NCBI RefSeq assembly: GCF_022869165.1
Contig: NZ_CP094929.1
Span: 186,001 to 250,000, forward strand
Direction: 5' to 3'
Source: Sphaerochaeta associata
GTDB taxonomy: Bacteria; Spirochaetota; Spirochaetia; Sphaerochaetales; Sphaerochaetaceae
Length of the DNA: 64,000 bases
Shown: one piece after another, positions 18,098-27,201 of the stretch
Position numbering within the stretch: position 1 is the first letter of the stretch
Layout: every line of letters begins with the position of its first letter
Notes under the pieces: model-generated
Databases searched by the model: none
What the model saw: the letters and a program-made list of their open reading frames with translations, nothing else
Told to the model about the DNA's origin: nothing
Position numbers and translations under genes: made by a program

Positions 18098-18889
18098 TCA
18101 CATAACCGGTTGTGTAGTATAGCCCATCATGTAGGAGATCTTGGAAGCGGTGTCCTTCAGCCTTGGGATGGCTGCCTCGATCTCCTCGACGGCCATATTG
18201 GAGGTGAGGGCGCTTACGCTGATGCCAGCGATGATTCTTCCATCACGGCCTCGTACGGGAACCGCCGAGCAGTTGTCGCCTTCGATGAACTCATTGCGGT
18301 CGCGAGCGACCCCTTCTTTGCGGGCCTTAGCCAGCTCTTCCTTCAAGGCCTTGGGGTCGGTGATGGTCTTTTCCGTATACCGATTCAAACCCTTGTCATG
18401 AATGATCTTGTCCAACTCTGCCTCAGGTAGTTCACAGGTGAGGACCTTGCCAAGGGCCGAGCAGTGGAACGGAAGCTGGCGGCCGGGGGTGAAGTACGTT
18501 CTGGGAGTCGATTGGGTATCGATTCGGTCGAGCATCAGCACCTCGCCGTTGTAAAAGACCGCCATGTTCACATTTGCTTTGGGGAACTGGTTCCACAGCA
18601 GTTCAAGGTACGGCATCGTCACCTTGCGAATCTCCTGTGACTGGAGGGCGCTTCTGCTGAGCTTCAGGGTTTTCAGGGAGATGGCATAGAGGCCTGTATA
18701 GGGGTCTTTTGTCATATAGCCTGAATTCTGCAGGCTCGCAAGCAGGCGAAATGCCATATTGCTGTTGGTATCGAGGGCTGCACATACATCCTGGATGGAG
18801 ATGGGACCGCTCTGCTCGGAGGCGTAATCCAGAATTTGAAAACAACGGGCAACAGTCTTAATATTATACTTGTCGGTGTCTATGGGCAT
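18098..18889 (-). CDS. IclR-family transcriptional regulator of the sugar-diacid regulon
   Basis: A 263-residue protein with an N-terminal winged helix (VARCFQILDYASEQSGPISIQDVC, MAFRLLASLQNSGYM) and a C-terminal GAF-like effector domain (GRQLPFHCSALGKVL, RDRNEFIEGDNCSAVPVRG, IAGISVSA). This is the standard IclR/KdgR architecture. It is divergent from gudD, with a shared 308-bp intergenic region, and sits between the two halves of the sugar-acid cluster. It is therefore the likely regulator of garR, gudD and tctCBA-garD, through a sugar-acid intermediate. Confidence 0.87.
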   Translation of the reverse strand: MPIDTDKYNIKTVARCFQILDYASEQSGPISIQDVCAALDTNSNMAFRLLASLQNSGYMTKDPYTGLYAISLKTLKLSRSALQSQEIRKVTMPYLELLWNQFPKANVNMAVFYNGEVLMLDRIDTQSTPRTYFTPGRQLPFHCSALGKVLTCELPEAELDKIIHDKGLNRYTEKTITDPKALKEELAKARKEGVARDRNEFIEGDNCSAVPVRGRDGRIIAGISVSALTSNMAVEEIEAAIPRLKDTASKISYMMGYTTQPVM

Positions 18890-19074
18890 GATGGTTCCTC
18901 GATTTGCATTAGAAAGTATGGCTGATTTATATAATGTTGTTATAGTATTGCACGTTTGGATTGGAAAATCAAAATAATTGTGCAGATTTCCTCTAGGAAT
19001 CTTGGATGCACTCTTCGCAGTCTATGCCAAGGTGTGGGTTTATACCATGCTTTTTTACTAATTGGTCAAATAGT

Positions 19075-19106
19075 ATTATAAAAAATTGCTAAGGTATTAT
19101 AAAAAT
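19075..19106. promoter_or_regulatory. Tandem AT-rich motif, possible IclR sites
   Basis: ATTATAAAAAAT (19075-19086) and ATTATAAAAAT (19096-19106), 21 bp apart, i.e. two helical turns on the same DNA face. The 12-mer recurs exactly at 21736-21747 upstream of tctC. AT-richness makes chance matches possible. Confidence 0.35.
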
Positions 19107-19117
19107 ACAACAATAAA

Positions 19118-19146
19118 TTGACAATTAGGGAAAACCGTTATAGCCT
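19118..19146 (+). promoter_or_regulatory. gudD promoter
   Basis: TTGACA (19118-19123), 17 bp, TAGCCT (19141-19146). Confidence 0.5.
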
Positions 19147-19197
19147 TGAATGTAAGCGTAGTCTGAATACCATGTTTCCCTATCAGGAGGAGAACTC

Positions 19198-20523
19198 ATG
19201 ACACCGTATATCCAGAAGATGGAAGTCTATCCCGTAGCAGGCAAGGACAGCATGCTGCTGAACCTCAGCGGAGCCCATGCCCCCTATTTTACCCGTAATA
19301 TTGTCATCCTCACCGACAGCCAGGGAAACTCCGGCGTAGGAGAGGTTCCCGGCGGACAGAAGATTACAAAGGCTCTTGAGCAGGTAAAGCCTGTTGTCGA
19401 GGGCTCCAAGCTCAGCGAATACAAGCAGACGCTGTTGAAGGTCAAGGCTGCATTGGGCAACGATGAAAGCGATGTGCGCGGCCTTCAGACCTTCGACCTG
19501 AGGACCGGTATCCATGTGATCACCGCCGTCGAGGCTCCGCTTTTAGACCTGCTCGGCCAGTACCTGGAAGTTCCGGTGGCCTCCCTCTTGGGTGATGGCA
19601 TGATGCGTGACCGGGTGAAGGTGCTGAGCTACCTATTCTTCATTGCCGACCGAAAGAAGACCGACCTGCCGTACTACAGTGACGAGAACAATGCAACCGA
19701 CTGGTACCGCCTGCGCCATGAGGAGGCCCTGGATGCCGATGCCGTTGTTGAACTTGCCCGTGCCAGCGAGAAACTCTACGGCTTCAAGGATTTCAAGCTC
19801 AAGGGCGGTGTCCTGGAAGGCAGAGCGGAGATCGAGGTGATCAAGGCGTTGAAGAAAGCATATCCCGAATCCCGTATGACACTCGATCCCAACGGCGGTT
19901 GGTCGCTGAAGGAAGCCATTTCGCTGTGCAAGGATATGCACGGCATTCTTTCCTATTGCGAAGATCCCTGTGGAGCTGAGAAGGGTTACAGCGGACGCGA
20001 GGTGCTCAGCGAGTTCCGTCGTGCCACCGGGCTTCCGACCGCCACCAATATGATCGCCACCGACTGGCGAGAGTTCGGCCATTCACTTGAACTACAGAGC
20101 GTGGATATTCCTCTTGCCGACTGCCACTTCTGGACCATGAGCGGCGCGGTCAGGGTCGGTCAGATGTGTGATGAGTTCGGCTTGACCTGGGGATCGCACT
20201 CCAACAATCACTTCGACATCTCCCTGGCCATGATCGCCCATGTCGGGGCGGCTGTTCCGGGCAATCCCACCGCGATCGACACCCACTGGATCTGGCAGGA
20301 AGGCATTGAACGACTGACCGTCGATCCTCCCAGGATCGAGGACGGTCATATCGCCATCCCCGCTAAGCCCGGCTTGGGCATCGAGGTGGACCGCGACCAG
20401 ATCATGAAAGCCCACAAGGTGTATGAAGAGAACTGCCTTGGAGCGCGTGATGATGCAATCGGCATGCAGTATCTGATCCCCGGCTGGAAGTTCGACCCCA
20501 AGCGTCCTGCACTGGTACGATGA
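19198..20523 (+). CDS. gudD: Glucarate dehydratase
   Basis: A 441-residue enolase-superfamily enzyme, close to the usual 440-450. The capping domain N-terminus is followed by the barrel motifs KDFKLKGG (catalytic Lys pair), LDPNGGWSL (metal Asp and Asn), [11 protein letters not shown] (metal Glu), [14 protein letters not shown] and [12 protein letters not shown] (catalytic His). It dehydrates D-glucarate (and L-idarate) to 5-keto-4-deoxyglucarate. An SD sequence AGGAGGAG precedes the ATG. It is divergent from the IclR gene and followed by an AEC permease. Confidence 0.92.
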   Translation: MTPYIQKMEVYPVAGKDSMLLNLSGAHAPYFTRNIVILTDSQGNSGVGEVPGGQKITKALEQVKPVVEGSKLSEYKQTLLKVKAALGNDESDVRGLQTFDLRTGIHVITAVEAPLLDLLGQYLEVPVASLLGDGMMRDRVKVLSYLFFIADRKKTDLPYYSDENNATDWYRLRHEEALDADAVVELARASEKLYGFKDFKLKGGVLEGRAEIEVIKALKKAYPESRMTLDPNGGWSLKEAISLCKDMHGILSYCEDPCGAEKGYSGREVLSEFRRATGLPTATNMIATDWREFGHSLELQSVDIPLADCHFWTMSGAVRVGQMCDEFGLTWGSHSNNHFDISLAMIAHVGAAVPGNPTAIDTHWIWQEGIERLTVDPPRIEDGHIAIPAKPGLGIEVDRDQIMKAHKVYEENCLGARDDAIGMQYLIPGWKFDPKRPALVR

Positions 20524-20534
20524 TGGAGAACATG

Positions 20535-20559
20535 CAGGCAGAGCCGTGTGCTCTGCCTG
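20535..20559 (+). promoter_or_regulatory. Intercistronic hairpin before the AEC permease
   Basis: A 10-bp stem (CAGGCAGAGC / GCTCTGCCTG) with loop CGTGT. No T tail; it ends at the SD of the next gene. It could stabilise the gudD mRNA or limit permease translation. Confidence 0.5.
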
Positions 20560-20572
20560 GAGGGGGCGTTTG

Positions 20573-21487
20573 ATGGATTTTTCCAGTCTTTGGAACCTGC
20601 AGGGCCAACTGTTCGCTTTGCTTGCAGTCGGCCTGTTGCTGCGAAAGGTCGGTCTCTTTAACGAGACCGCCAAGACGCTGCTCACCGACCTGGTCCTCTA
20701 TGTCACCCTGCCGTGCAGCATTATTCTCTCCTTCCAGATAGATATCAAGGCCGAGCTGCTTGGTTCCTTGTCCATCATTTTCCTTATTTCGGTAGGGGTC
20801 CAGGTAATCTGCTACCTACTGACCCGCATCACGTTTCTCAAGGTGGATCCTGCCAAGCGAAGCGTGCTCCACTATGGCATTCTTGTTTCCAATGCAGGGT
20901 TTCTTGGACTTCCGATAGCAGGGGAGCTCTTCGGTGCAACCGGCCTGATGTACGCTTCCATCTACCTCATCCCCCAGCGGGTGGTGATGTGGACGGCGGG
21001 CCTATCGATTTTCAGCCCTGCGGCTGTCAACAAGAAGCAGGCAGCGAGAAAAGTCATCCTGCATCCTTGCATGGTTGCAGTCTATGTCGGTCTTGTTCTG
21101 ATGGTGATACGTCTGTCGATTCCCGCCTTCGCCCGTATGACCCTTTCAAGTCTGGGAGGTTGCACCACGGCCCTCTCCATGCTGCTCATCGGTTCGCTGT
21201 TCGGGGAGATGAAGCGGGAGCACCTGCACATCGATAGGAATCTCGTGCAGTTCTCCTTTCTTCGGCTTGTCCTGATTCCTTTGGTCTCCTTGGTGATCGG
21301 GCAGCTGCTGGGTATCGACAGCCTACTCATCGGAGTGGGGGTGATTCTTGCCGCGATGCCCGGCGGCTCTTCTACGGTCATCCTGGCATCCAAGTACGGC
21401 AGGGATACCACCTATGCATCCAAACTGGTGATCATCAGCACGATGCTTTCGTTGGTTTCCATCCCATTCTGGGGGATGATTCTGTAG
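20573..21487 (+). CDS. AEC-family transporter (auxin efflux carrier family)
   Basis: The ATG at 20573 has SD GGAGGGGG at 20559-20566. The 304-residue protein has about ten hydrophobic segments and the family hallmark around LLTDLVLYVTLPCSIILSF in the first half. The second half has the repeat IDSLLIGVGVILAAMPGGSST. AEC carriers move organic anions such as malate, and in this place sugar acids or their breakdown products. It is co-transcribed with gudD through a 50-bp gap holding a hairpin. Confidence 0.8.
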   Translation: MDFSSLWNLQGQLFALLAVGLLLRKVGLFNETAKTLLTDLVLYVTLPCSIILSFQIDIKAELLGSLSIIFLISVGVQVICYLLTRITFLKVDPAKRSVLHYGILVSNAGFLGLPIAGELFGATGLMYASIYLIPQRVVMWTAGLSIFSPAAVNKKQAARKVILHPCMVAVYVGLVLMVIRLSIPAFARMTLSSLGGCTTALSMLLIGSLFGEMKREHLHIDRNLVQFSFLRLVLIPLVSLVIGQLLGIDSLLIGVGVILAAMPGGSSTVILASKYGRDTTYASKLVIISTMLSLVSIPFWGMIL

Positions 21488-21924
21488 GTTTCTTTTTTTG
21501 TTTTTCATTTTGAAAAATCAAATAGAATTATAGAAAATTTATCATTATTTGAATTTTTATGCACTTTTAATCCGGTATGTGGTGTTGATGAATTTTATGA
21601 TTATGAAGGTAAAAATAATATAAATCTTTTAATGGTAATATTATAAACTCAATTCTAATGGTTATGGTTTTAGTAGGAGATAAATACAAATACAGCAATT
21701 TTACTTCATTAATTAGTTGATAAATCGATGTTTTCATTATAAAAAATCAAAAGGATTTTGAAAAATAACATTTTTTCGTTGACAGATGAAGAATCCAAGC
21801 GTACGCTATCAATACAGGGTTGGCTGCTAGTGCAACCATCTATGTGGATATGGACCTGCGTGCAGGTGTATGACATATCGCCGCTTCTTTTAGGGGCGGT
21901 TACGATCCAGAAGGAGAACGTTCC
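21488..21924. other. AT-rich intergenic region upstream of the tripartite transporter
   Basis: About 437 bp without a gene. It is strongly AT-rich and holds ATTATAGAAAAT (21527-21538), ATTATAAAAAAT (21736-21747) and the promoter at 21779-21807. The transcript would have a leader of about 115 nt. I see no riboswitch I recognise. Confidence 0.6.
21779..21807 (+). promoter_or_regulatory. tctC operon promoter
   Basis: TTGACA (21779-21784), 17 bp, TACGCT (21802-21807). Same geometry as the garR and gudD promoters. Confidence 0.6.
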
Positions 21925-22956
21925 ATGAAAAAATTGTTGATTCTCTCTCTTTGCTTGATGCTTGCAGGAGGTATGCTGTTTGCTGCCGGAGCTACCGAAA
22001 CTGCAGCTCCGACCTTCAAGGGCCAGAATGTCCGTGTTGTTATCGGATCCACCGCCACCGGTGGTGACTCGTATTTGATCGCCGAGACGGTAAGCCGCTA
22101 CCTCGGCAAGGAACTGGGTGCAAACCTCAAAGTCGATGCCGTCGGTGCTGCCAAGGCCCTCGATGCCATGCAGACATCCAAGGCCGATGGCGCCACCATC
22201 ATGATGTTCCATGACATGACGTACCTGGGCATCTCCTTTGGTGCTTATGACGACATGTACAGTCTTGAGAACATGACCGTCGGTCCCCGCATCGCCCAGA
22301 ACCCCGGTTCGGCTTGGGGTGCCAAGGCCGATGCTCCGTACAAGGACATGGCCGACATTCCTGTATACCTGCAGAAGAACCCCGGCGCAATCGTGCGCAT
22401 GGCTTGTGAAGCAGGTGGCGTCTCCCACATCGGTTTCATCGTGTACTACCAGTGGGTGGTCGATACCTACGGCAAAGAGATTGCCGACCGCATCAAGGTC
22501 GTAATCGGTGGATCCACCGGTGACAAGCTGCAGATGCTCTGGGATGGCAATGCCGACGTAATTTTTGCCGACTACACCAGCCTGCTCCAGTACACCCAGA
22601 CGACCGACAAGAAGCTTGCCATGAAGTTTGTAGGCCTTTTGGACAACATCGATGGCGTGGATGCGACCAGCTATGCTGACCAGGGCATCACCCTTGACGG
22701 CAAGGAATTCCGCTTCTCCAAGGACTTCCTGATCTACCTGCCCAAAAATTTCCCCGCCGCTTTGGTTGCCGAACTTGATGCTGCCATGAAGCGTGCCAAT
22801 GCAGATCCCGGCTTGATCGCCGACCTTGGCAAGATGACCTACCGCCCCGGCAAGTACCTCACCGCCGCCGAAAGCAAGGACTTCATCTATGCAAAGCGCG
22901 ACAGTCTTCAGGGCTTGATCGACAGGGCTCCTTCCTTGGACGACCTGGTACTGTAG
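21925..22956 (+). CDS. Tripartite tricarboxylate transporter substrate-binding protein (TctC family)
   Basis: A 343-residue protein with a signal peptide (KKLLILSLCLMLAGGMLFAA, cleaved near residue 21) and SD AGAAGGAG. The mature part follows the TctC/Bug fold, with VRVVIGSTATGGDSYLIA near its start and an IGGSTGDKLQMLWDGNADV segment in lobe II. It binds a carboxylate outside the cytoplasmic membrane and delivers it to TctA/B. The gene order C-B-A followed by galactarate dehydratase suggests a sugar diacid as the substrate. Confidence 0.85.
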   Translation: MKKLLILSLCLMLAGGMLFAAGATETAAPTFKGQNVRVVIGSTATGGDSYLIAETVSRYLGKELGANLKVDAVGAAKALDAMQTSKADGATIMMFHDMTYLGISFGAYDDMYSLENMTVGPRIAQNPGSAWGAKADAPYKDMADIPVYLQKNPGAIVRMACEAGGVSHIGFIVYYQWVVDTYGKEIADRIKVVIGGSTGDKLQMLWDGNADVIFADYTSLLQYTQTTDKKLAMKFVGLLDNIDGVDATSYADQGITLDGKEFRFSKDFLIYLPKNFPAALVAELDAAMKRANADPGLIADLGKMTYRPGKYLTAAESKDFIYAKRDSLQGLIDRAPSLDDLVL

Positions 22957-22979
22957 ATTCTTGATTGTTTGTATCAACA

Positions 22980-23007
22980 TGACTGCAGACCTCTAGGTCT
23001 GCAGTCA
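22980..23007 (+). promoter_or_regulatory. Intercistronic hairpin between tctC and tctB
   Basis: A 12-bp perfect stem (TGACTGCAGACC / GGTCTGCAGTCA) with loop TCTA and no T tail. Such structures after a binding-protein gene commonly stabilise the upstream mRNA so that the binding protein is made in excess. Confidence 0.65.
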
Positions 23008-23026
23008 CTCTGTAAGGAGAGATCCC

Positions 23027-23482
23027 ATGCCGCGTATCAGTTATAAACCATCCACCTCCCACTGGCTGTTTCCGCCGATGATCATGGGGATTTTGGTGTT
23101 CTTGATGGTCATCATGCTTATTCAACGTGCAATCAAATGCAAGAAGCAGGGCAAGCCCTTCTTCAATTTCAAGAATTATCACTTCTTTGTGGCCAATTGG
23201 GACAAAGTCAGGTTGCCAGGCTCTCTGTTGCTCCTCTTGCTGTACATCCCGGCTATGAACTTTATGGGGTTCCTTCCTGCCTCGATTATTTTCATTTTCC
23301 TGTTCAATGTCCTGTATGTAGGAATCGAGCAGCTTGCTTCAATACCCGTGGCTTTCAAGACCAAAAAGTTCTGGTCGAACCCTGACTTCAGATCGCTCTT
23401 GATTTCCCTGATCATCTCAGTCGTTTCCTCGACCTTGATCTGGTTTCTGTTCGGAACGGTCTTCAAGATTACCCTGCCCTAA
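23027..23482 (+). CDS. Tripartite tricarboxylate transporter small membrane subunit (TctB family)
   Basis: A 151-residue protein with four predicted membrane segments: SHWLFPPMIMGILVFLMVIM, GSLLLLLLYIPAMNF, LPASIIFIFLFNVLYV and SLLISLIISVVSSTLIWFLFG. Size and topology match TctB, the poorly conserved small subunit. It lies 70 bp after tctC and 11 bp before tctA, so it is part of the transporter operon. Confidence 0.8.
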   Translation: MPRISYKPSTSHWLFPPMIMGILVFLMVIMLIQRAIKCKKQGKPFFNFKNYHFFVANWDKVRLPGSLLLLLLYIPAMNFMGFLPASIIFIFLFNVLYVGIEQLASIPVAFKTKKFWSNPDFRSLLISLIISVVSSTLIWFLFGTVFKITLP

Positions 23483-23493
23483 GGAGTGAAGCA

Positions 23494-24984
23494 ATGGAAG
23501 TATTTACCTTTGGAATTACCCAGCTTGTCATGTCGTTCATCGGAGTGGTGATCGGAATTGTGTTCGGCGCACTTCCCGGCATGACGGCCACCATGGCCAT
23601 AGCCATTTTCCTGCCCCTTACCTATGCCTATGACCTGACGACCAGCTTGTTCCTCCTTCTGGGGCTCTACGTCGGTGGCATCTCCGGCGGACTCATCCCT
23701 GCCATCCTGATCAACATCCCCGGCACTCCCTCCTCCATCTGCACAGGCTTTGACGGTTTCCCGATGGCCAAGCGGGGGGAAGGTCTCAGGGCTTTGAGGA
23801 TCGGCATCACCGCCAGCCTTTTCGGTGGTTTGATCAGCCTTGCATGCTTGTGGTTCTTCACCCCGCCGCTTGCAAAGGTTGCGATCAACTTCTCGGCTAT
23901 CGAGAAGTTCCTCATCATTTTGTTTGCGCTCACCATTATTGCCGCCCTCAGCAAGGGTGCGATGATCAAGGGAATCTTTGCAGGCTTTTTGGGTGTTCTC
24001 ATCGCCCTCATCGGCCAGTTCGCCGACAACAACAAGATGCGCATGGTTCCCGACCTCTTGAAGGTCGACCTGCGCATGGGCTTTCAGCTGCTGCCGGTCC
24101 TCATCGGACTGTTTGCCCTGGTCCAGATCTTCCAGGAAGCAGAGACAGGCATGAAGGAGGAGCATCAGAAGATGGACCTCAACCACGAAACCCGTGGCTT
24201 TTCCTTCAAGGACTTCAATGGTCAGTGGTTCAACGTCCTTCGTTCCGGCTTGATCGGAACCTTCGTAGGCGTCCTTCCCGGTGTCGGCGGCTCTGCTGCC
24301 TCCCTGCTTTCCTACTCTCAGGCAAAGAGCATGAGCAAGCACCCCGAGAAGTTCGGAACCGGAATTGTCGACGGGCTTGTAGCAAGTGAAGGCTCGAACA
24401 ACGGACTTACCGGTGGAGCCCTTATTCCGCTTCTCTCCCTGGGTATTCCCGGTGACAGTACGACAGCGGTGCTCATCGGAGCCTTCATGCTCCAGGGTAT
24501 CCAGGTAGGACCGCTGTTCATTATGAACAACCCTGAAATCTGGAGGGCGATCCTGATTGCCTTGGGTCTTGCGAACATCCTGATGTTTGTGGTTATGTTC
24601 TACCCGATCAAGCATGTGGTGAAGATCATCAACTTCCCCAAGACCAGGATCTATCCGGTGATCATCCTGCTCTGTACGGTGGGCAGCTACGCCACGCAAA
24701 ACGGCAATATGTTCGATGTCTGGGCGATGATTTTCTTCGGCCTGGTCGGCTATGTATTGTGGAAATTCGGTTTCAGTATCCCCTCATTTTTGATCGGCTT
24801 CATCCTCGGAGACGACCTTGAGAAGTACTTTGTCGACTCCATCAAGGGAGCCGGCGGAAACCTTGGAACGTTCTTCAGCCGCCCGATCGGCAATGTCATC
24901 TGGGTTTTGATTCTCATCTCCTTGGTCTATGCGTTCTACGATGAGTACAAGACCAAGAAGAAGACAAGGAAGGAGAAGGCATGA
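23494..24984 (+). CDS. Tripartite tricarboxylate transporter large membrane subunit (TctA family)
   Basis: A 496-residue protein with about twelve membrane segments. It has the TctA signatures GALPGMTATMAIAIFLPLTY near residue 30, the INIPGTPSSICTGFDGFPMA loop and the second-half repeat GVLPGVGGSAASLLSYSQAK with SLGIPGDSTTAVLIGAFM. This is the ion-coupled permease of the system. Its stop overlaps the galactarate dehydratase start (ATGA), so transporter and enzyme are coupled. Confidence 0.92.
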   Translation: MEVFTFGITQLVMSFIGVVIGIVFGALPGMTATMAIAIFLPLTYAYDLTTSLFLLLGLYVGGISGGLIPAILINIPGTPSSICTGFDGFPMAKRGEGLRALRIGITASLFGGLISLACLWFFTPPLAKVAINFSAIEKFLIILFALTIIAALSKGAMIKGIFAGFLGVLIALIGQFADNNKMRMVPDLLKVDLRMGFQLLPVLIGLFALVQIFQEAETGMKEEHQKMDLNHETRGFSFKDFNGQWFNVLRSGLIGTFVGVLPGVGGSAASLLSYSQAKSMSKHPEKFGTGIVDGLVASEGSNNGLTGGALIPLLSLGIPGDSTTAVLIGAFMLQGIQVGPLFIMNNPEIWRAILIALGLANILMFVVMFYPIKHVVKIINFPKTRIYPVIILLCTVGSYATQNGNMFDVWAMIFFGLVGYVLWKFGFSIPSFLIGFILGDDLEKYFVDSIKGAGGNLGTFFSRPIGNVIWVLILISLVYAFYDEYKTKKKTRKEKA

Positions 24985-26489
24985 GAGCACGCCTGATTCA
25001 GATCGATCCCGCCGACAATGTTGCCATCGTAACCGAGGCTGCAAGCAAGGGTGAAACGGTGTCCGGTCTCACCCTGCTTTCCGACATCCCCCAGGGCCAC
25101 AAGGTGGCCCTCAGGGATTTGAAGAAGGGAGAGGCCGTCCTGCGCTACGCTGTGGTGCTCGGCTACCTGCTTGAGGATGTAAAGAAAGGGATGTGGATCA
25201 ACGAGCATATGCTTGAGCTTCCGCTGCAGCCTTCGCTTGACGAGTTGCAGTTCAGCCAGCCTGATGATGTGCTTCTTCCAAAGCCTGGTCGGACTACCTT
25301 CGAAGGGTATGAAAACCCTGACGGCGGGTACGCTGGAACGCGAAATATTCTTGCCATTACCACCACGGTCCAGTGTGTCAGCGGGGTGGTCGACCAGCTG
25401 GTCAGGCGCATTAAAAGTGAATTGCTGCCGAAGTATCCGAATGTCGATTCGGTGGTCGCAATCAACCACGCCTACGGCTGCGGGGTTGCGATCAACGCCC
25501 CCGATGCCGTCATTCCCATCCGTTCGATACGAAATACCATCAAGAATCCCAACTTCGGCGGCCAGGTGATGGTCGTAGGTCTTGGGTGTGAGAAGCTCAC
25601 CGTCGACAAGCTGCTGAACGAGGAAGAGATCAATGTTGAGAATGTAATCATGCTGCAGGACCATTCAGGCTTTGTTGCGATGATGGATGCGCTGATGCAG
25701 ATGGCCGACTCGAAGCTGAAGAAGCTGAATGAGCGCAAGCGAACGACCCTTCCTCTCTCCAAGCTCTGCATTGGCATGCAGTGCGGGGGCAGTGATGCTT
25801 TCAGTGGCATTACCGCCAATCCTGCTGCAGGCCATGCCAGTGATTTGCTTGTATCAGGTGGGGCTACGGTGATGTTCAGCGAGGTGACCGAGGTACGCGA
25901 CGGTGTACACCTGCTTGCCAAACGCTGTACGAGCAAGGAAGCTGTCGACAAATTGGTTGCCGAGATCGGTTGGTACGATCAGTATCTTGCAAAGGGTAGT
26001 GTCGACCGCAGTGCCAACCCGACTCCAGGCAATAAGAAAGGAGGCCTTTCAAACATTGTCGAGAAGGCGATGGGATCGATTGTGAAGAGCGGCAAGGCTC
26101 CCATTGTCGAGGTCATCGGACCCGGAGAGCTGCCGACCAAGCGCGGTCTACTATTTGCAGCGACGCCGGCCAGCGATATTGTCTGCGGTCCTTCCCAGCT
26201 TGCCAGTGGTATTACCCTGCAGGTCTTTATGACCGGTCGTGGTACGCCCTACGGCCTGGCCGAGGCTCCGGTGATCAAGGTCTGCTCACGCAATGTCATG
26301 AAACAGATGTGGCAGGACCTCATCGACCTCGATGCAGGCGGTATTGCCACCGGTGAAGAGACGGTGCAAGAGGTGGGTGAACGCTTGTTCAATCTCATCC
26401 TCGATGTGGCAAGCGGCCAAAAGCCGTATGCAGAGCAGTTCGGTCTGAACAACTTCCTCTGCTACTTCAATCCGGCTCCTATCACATGA
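24981..26489 (+). CDS. garD: Galactarate dehydratase (UxaA/GarD family)
   Basis: A 502-residue protein (E. coli GarD is 523). The N-terminal SAF-like domain (about 1-95) is followed by the large domain beginning FEGYENPDGGYAGTRNILAI. AINHAYGCGVAI, VVGLGCEKL and GMQCGGSDAFSG contain the conserved cysteines and histidine of the iron-binding site. It dehydrates galactarate (or a related diacid) to 5-keto-4-deoxyglucarate, converging with GudD. Altronate dehydratase is the main alternative within the family, but the cluster context favours galactarate. Confidence 0.85.
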   Translation: MRARLIQIDPADNVAIVTEAASKGETVSGLTLLSDIPQGHKVALRDLKKGEAVLRYAVVLGYLLEDVKKGMWINEHMLELPLQPSLDELQFSQPDDVLLPKPGRTTFEGYENPDGGYAGTRNILAITTTVQCVSGVVDQLVRRIKSELLPKYPNVDSVVAINHAYGCGVAINAPDAVIPIRSIRNTIKNPNFGGQVMVVGLGCEKLTVDKLLNEEEINVENVIMLQDHSGFVAMMDALMQMADSKLKKLNERKRTTLPLSKLCIGMQCGGSDAFSGITANPAAGHASDLLVSGGATVMFSEVTEVRDGVHLLAKRCTSKEAVDKLVAEIGWYDQYLAKGSVDRSANPTPGNKKGGLSNIVEKAMGSIVKSGKAPIVEVIGPGELPTKRGLLFAATPASDIVCGPSQLASGITLQVFMTGRGTPYGLAEAPVIKVCSRNVMKQMWQDLIDLDAGGIATGEETVQEVGERLFNLILDVASGQKPYAEQFGLNNFLCYFNPAPIT

Positions 26490-26517
26490 GAAGCAGGAAC
26501 ACTCGATGCAACGACAG

Positions 26518-26546
26518 AAGGGACACTTTTAAGGAGGTGTCCTTTC
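26518..26546 (+). terminator. Terminator of the tctCBA-garD operon
   Basis: Stem GGACAC (26521-26526) / GTGTCC (26537-26542), extended by weaker pairs, followed by TTTCATTCATT. Confidence 0.6.
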
Positions 26547-26558
26547 ATTCATTACGAT

Positions 26559-26575
26559 TGTTCAATAATTGAACA
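26559..26575. promoter_or_regulatory. 17-bp operator-like palindrome, site 1
   Basis: TGTTCAATAATTGAACA: 7-bp arms around a 3-bp centre. Nearly the same as 27005-27021. Confidence 0.4.
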
Positions 26576-27004
26576 GGAACAGGCGTCTTATCACTATACG
26601 ATTTATACATTTCTTACCGCTTGTTCATACTTTCTTCATCAATACCGTGTTTACTATAGCCAAGAAACCAAGGAAGCAGGGCAATGCCACAAGCGATACC
26701 TTGGACGGAAGAGATAGGTTGCCAGACAACCTGCCTGCGGCACAGCAGGGGAGCAAGGAGACTCGATCCCTTGTCCTGTTGGAAGGCCGCAAGGCCAGAA
26801 TCGGAACCCCTTCCAAGAAGCCGACTGTGAAGTCGGTCTTTCTGTATTATTGGAGTTCTTGCAGTACCAGAAATGTTGGTGTCACTGACTAACAACTGCG
26901 GCATTGCTGTCTCTCATATAACGACTACGATAAAACTCCATAACAGATTGGCCAAGCAACTCTGCTGCCTTTGCCTCTTCATTTGTTCCTGCCTCATAGC
27001 AGTA

Positions 27005-27021
27005 TGTTCAAAATATGAACA
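27005..27021. promoter_or_regulatory. 17-bp operator-like palindrome, site 2
   Basis: TGTTCAAAATATGAACA: 6-bp arms, same length and ends as the site at 26559-26575. It lies about 130 bp upstream of the next promoter. The regulator is unknown. Confidence 0.4.
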
Positions 27022-27148
27022 AGCTTTTCTCTGATGAACTCTACACTAGTAAAAGTATTTTATATGGGCACAATAAACTACAAATCACAAAAAACCTGCA
27101 TAAAGTGTGATAAAACTCACATAATCTGCTGGAATTATGTGATTAATT

Positions 27149-27177
27149 TTGACTGCTTTTCGATTTCGTTCTATACT
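27149..27177 (+). promoter_or_regulatory. Strong sigma70 promoter of the DUF4143 ATPase gene
   Basis: TTGACT (27149-27154), 17 bp, TATACT (27172-27177). Confidence 0.75.
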
Positions 27178-27201
27178 TAACCAGAAGAGAGGAAAGGGTG
27201 A

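Larger units (their letters stand above)
26551..27148. other. Non-coding accessory stretch with two related palindromes
   Basis: About 600 bp with no convincing gene. Open frames of 96-107 codons on both strands have no SD and no recognisable family. It contains the two palindromes annotated separately and a small hairpin at 26821-26836 (CCGACT / AGTCGG) followed by TCTTTCT. It marks the edge between the sugar-acid operon and an AT-richer accessory region. Confidence 0.5.

Noticed and set aside
26640-26850. Structured RNA gene (tRNA, tmRNA or SRP RNA)
   Set aside because: Local hairpins exist but none of the conserved cores of these RNAs could be found.
26569-26892. 107-codon open frame in the gap after garD
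   Set aside because: No SD, basic low-complexity product, and a comparable open frame on the opposite strand. I could not link it to a transposase or any family.
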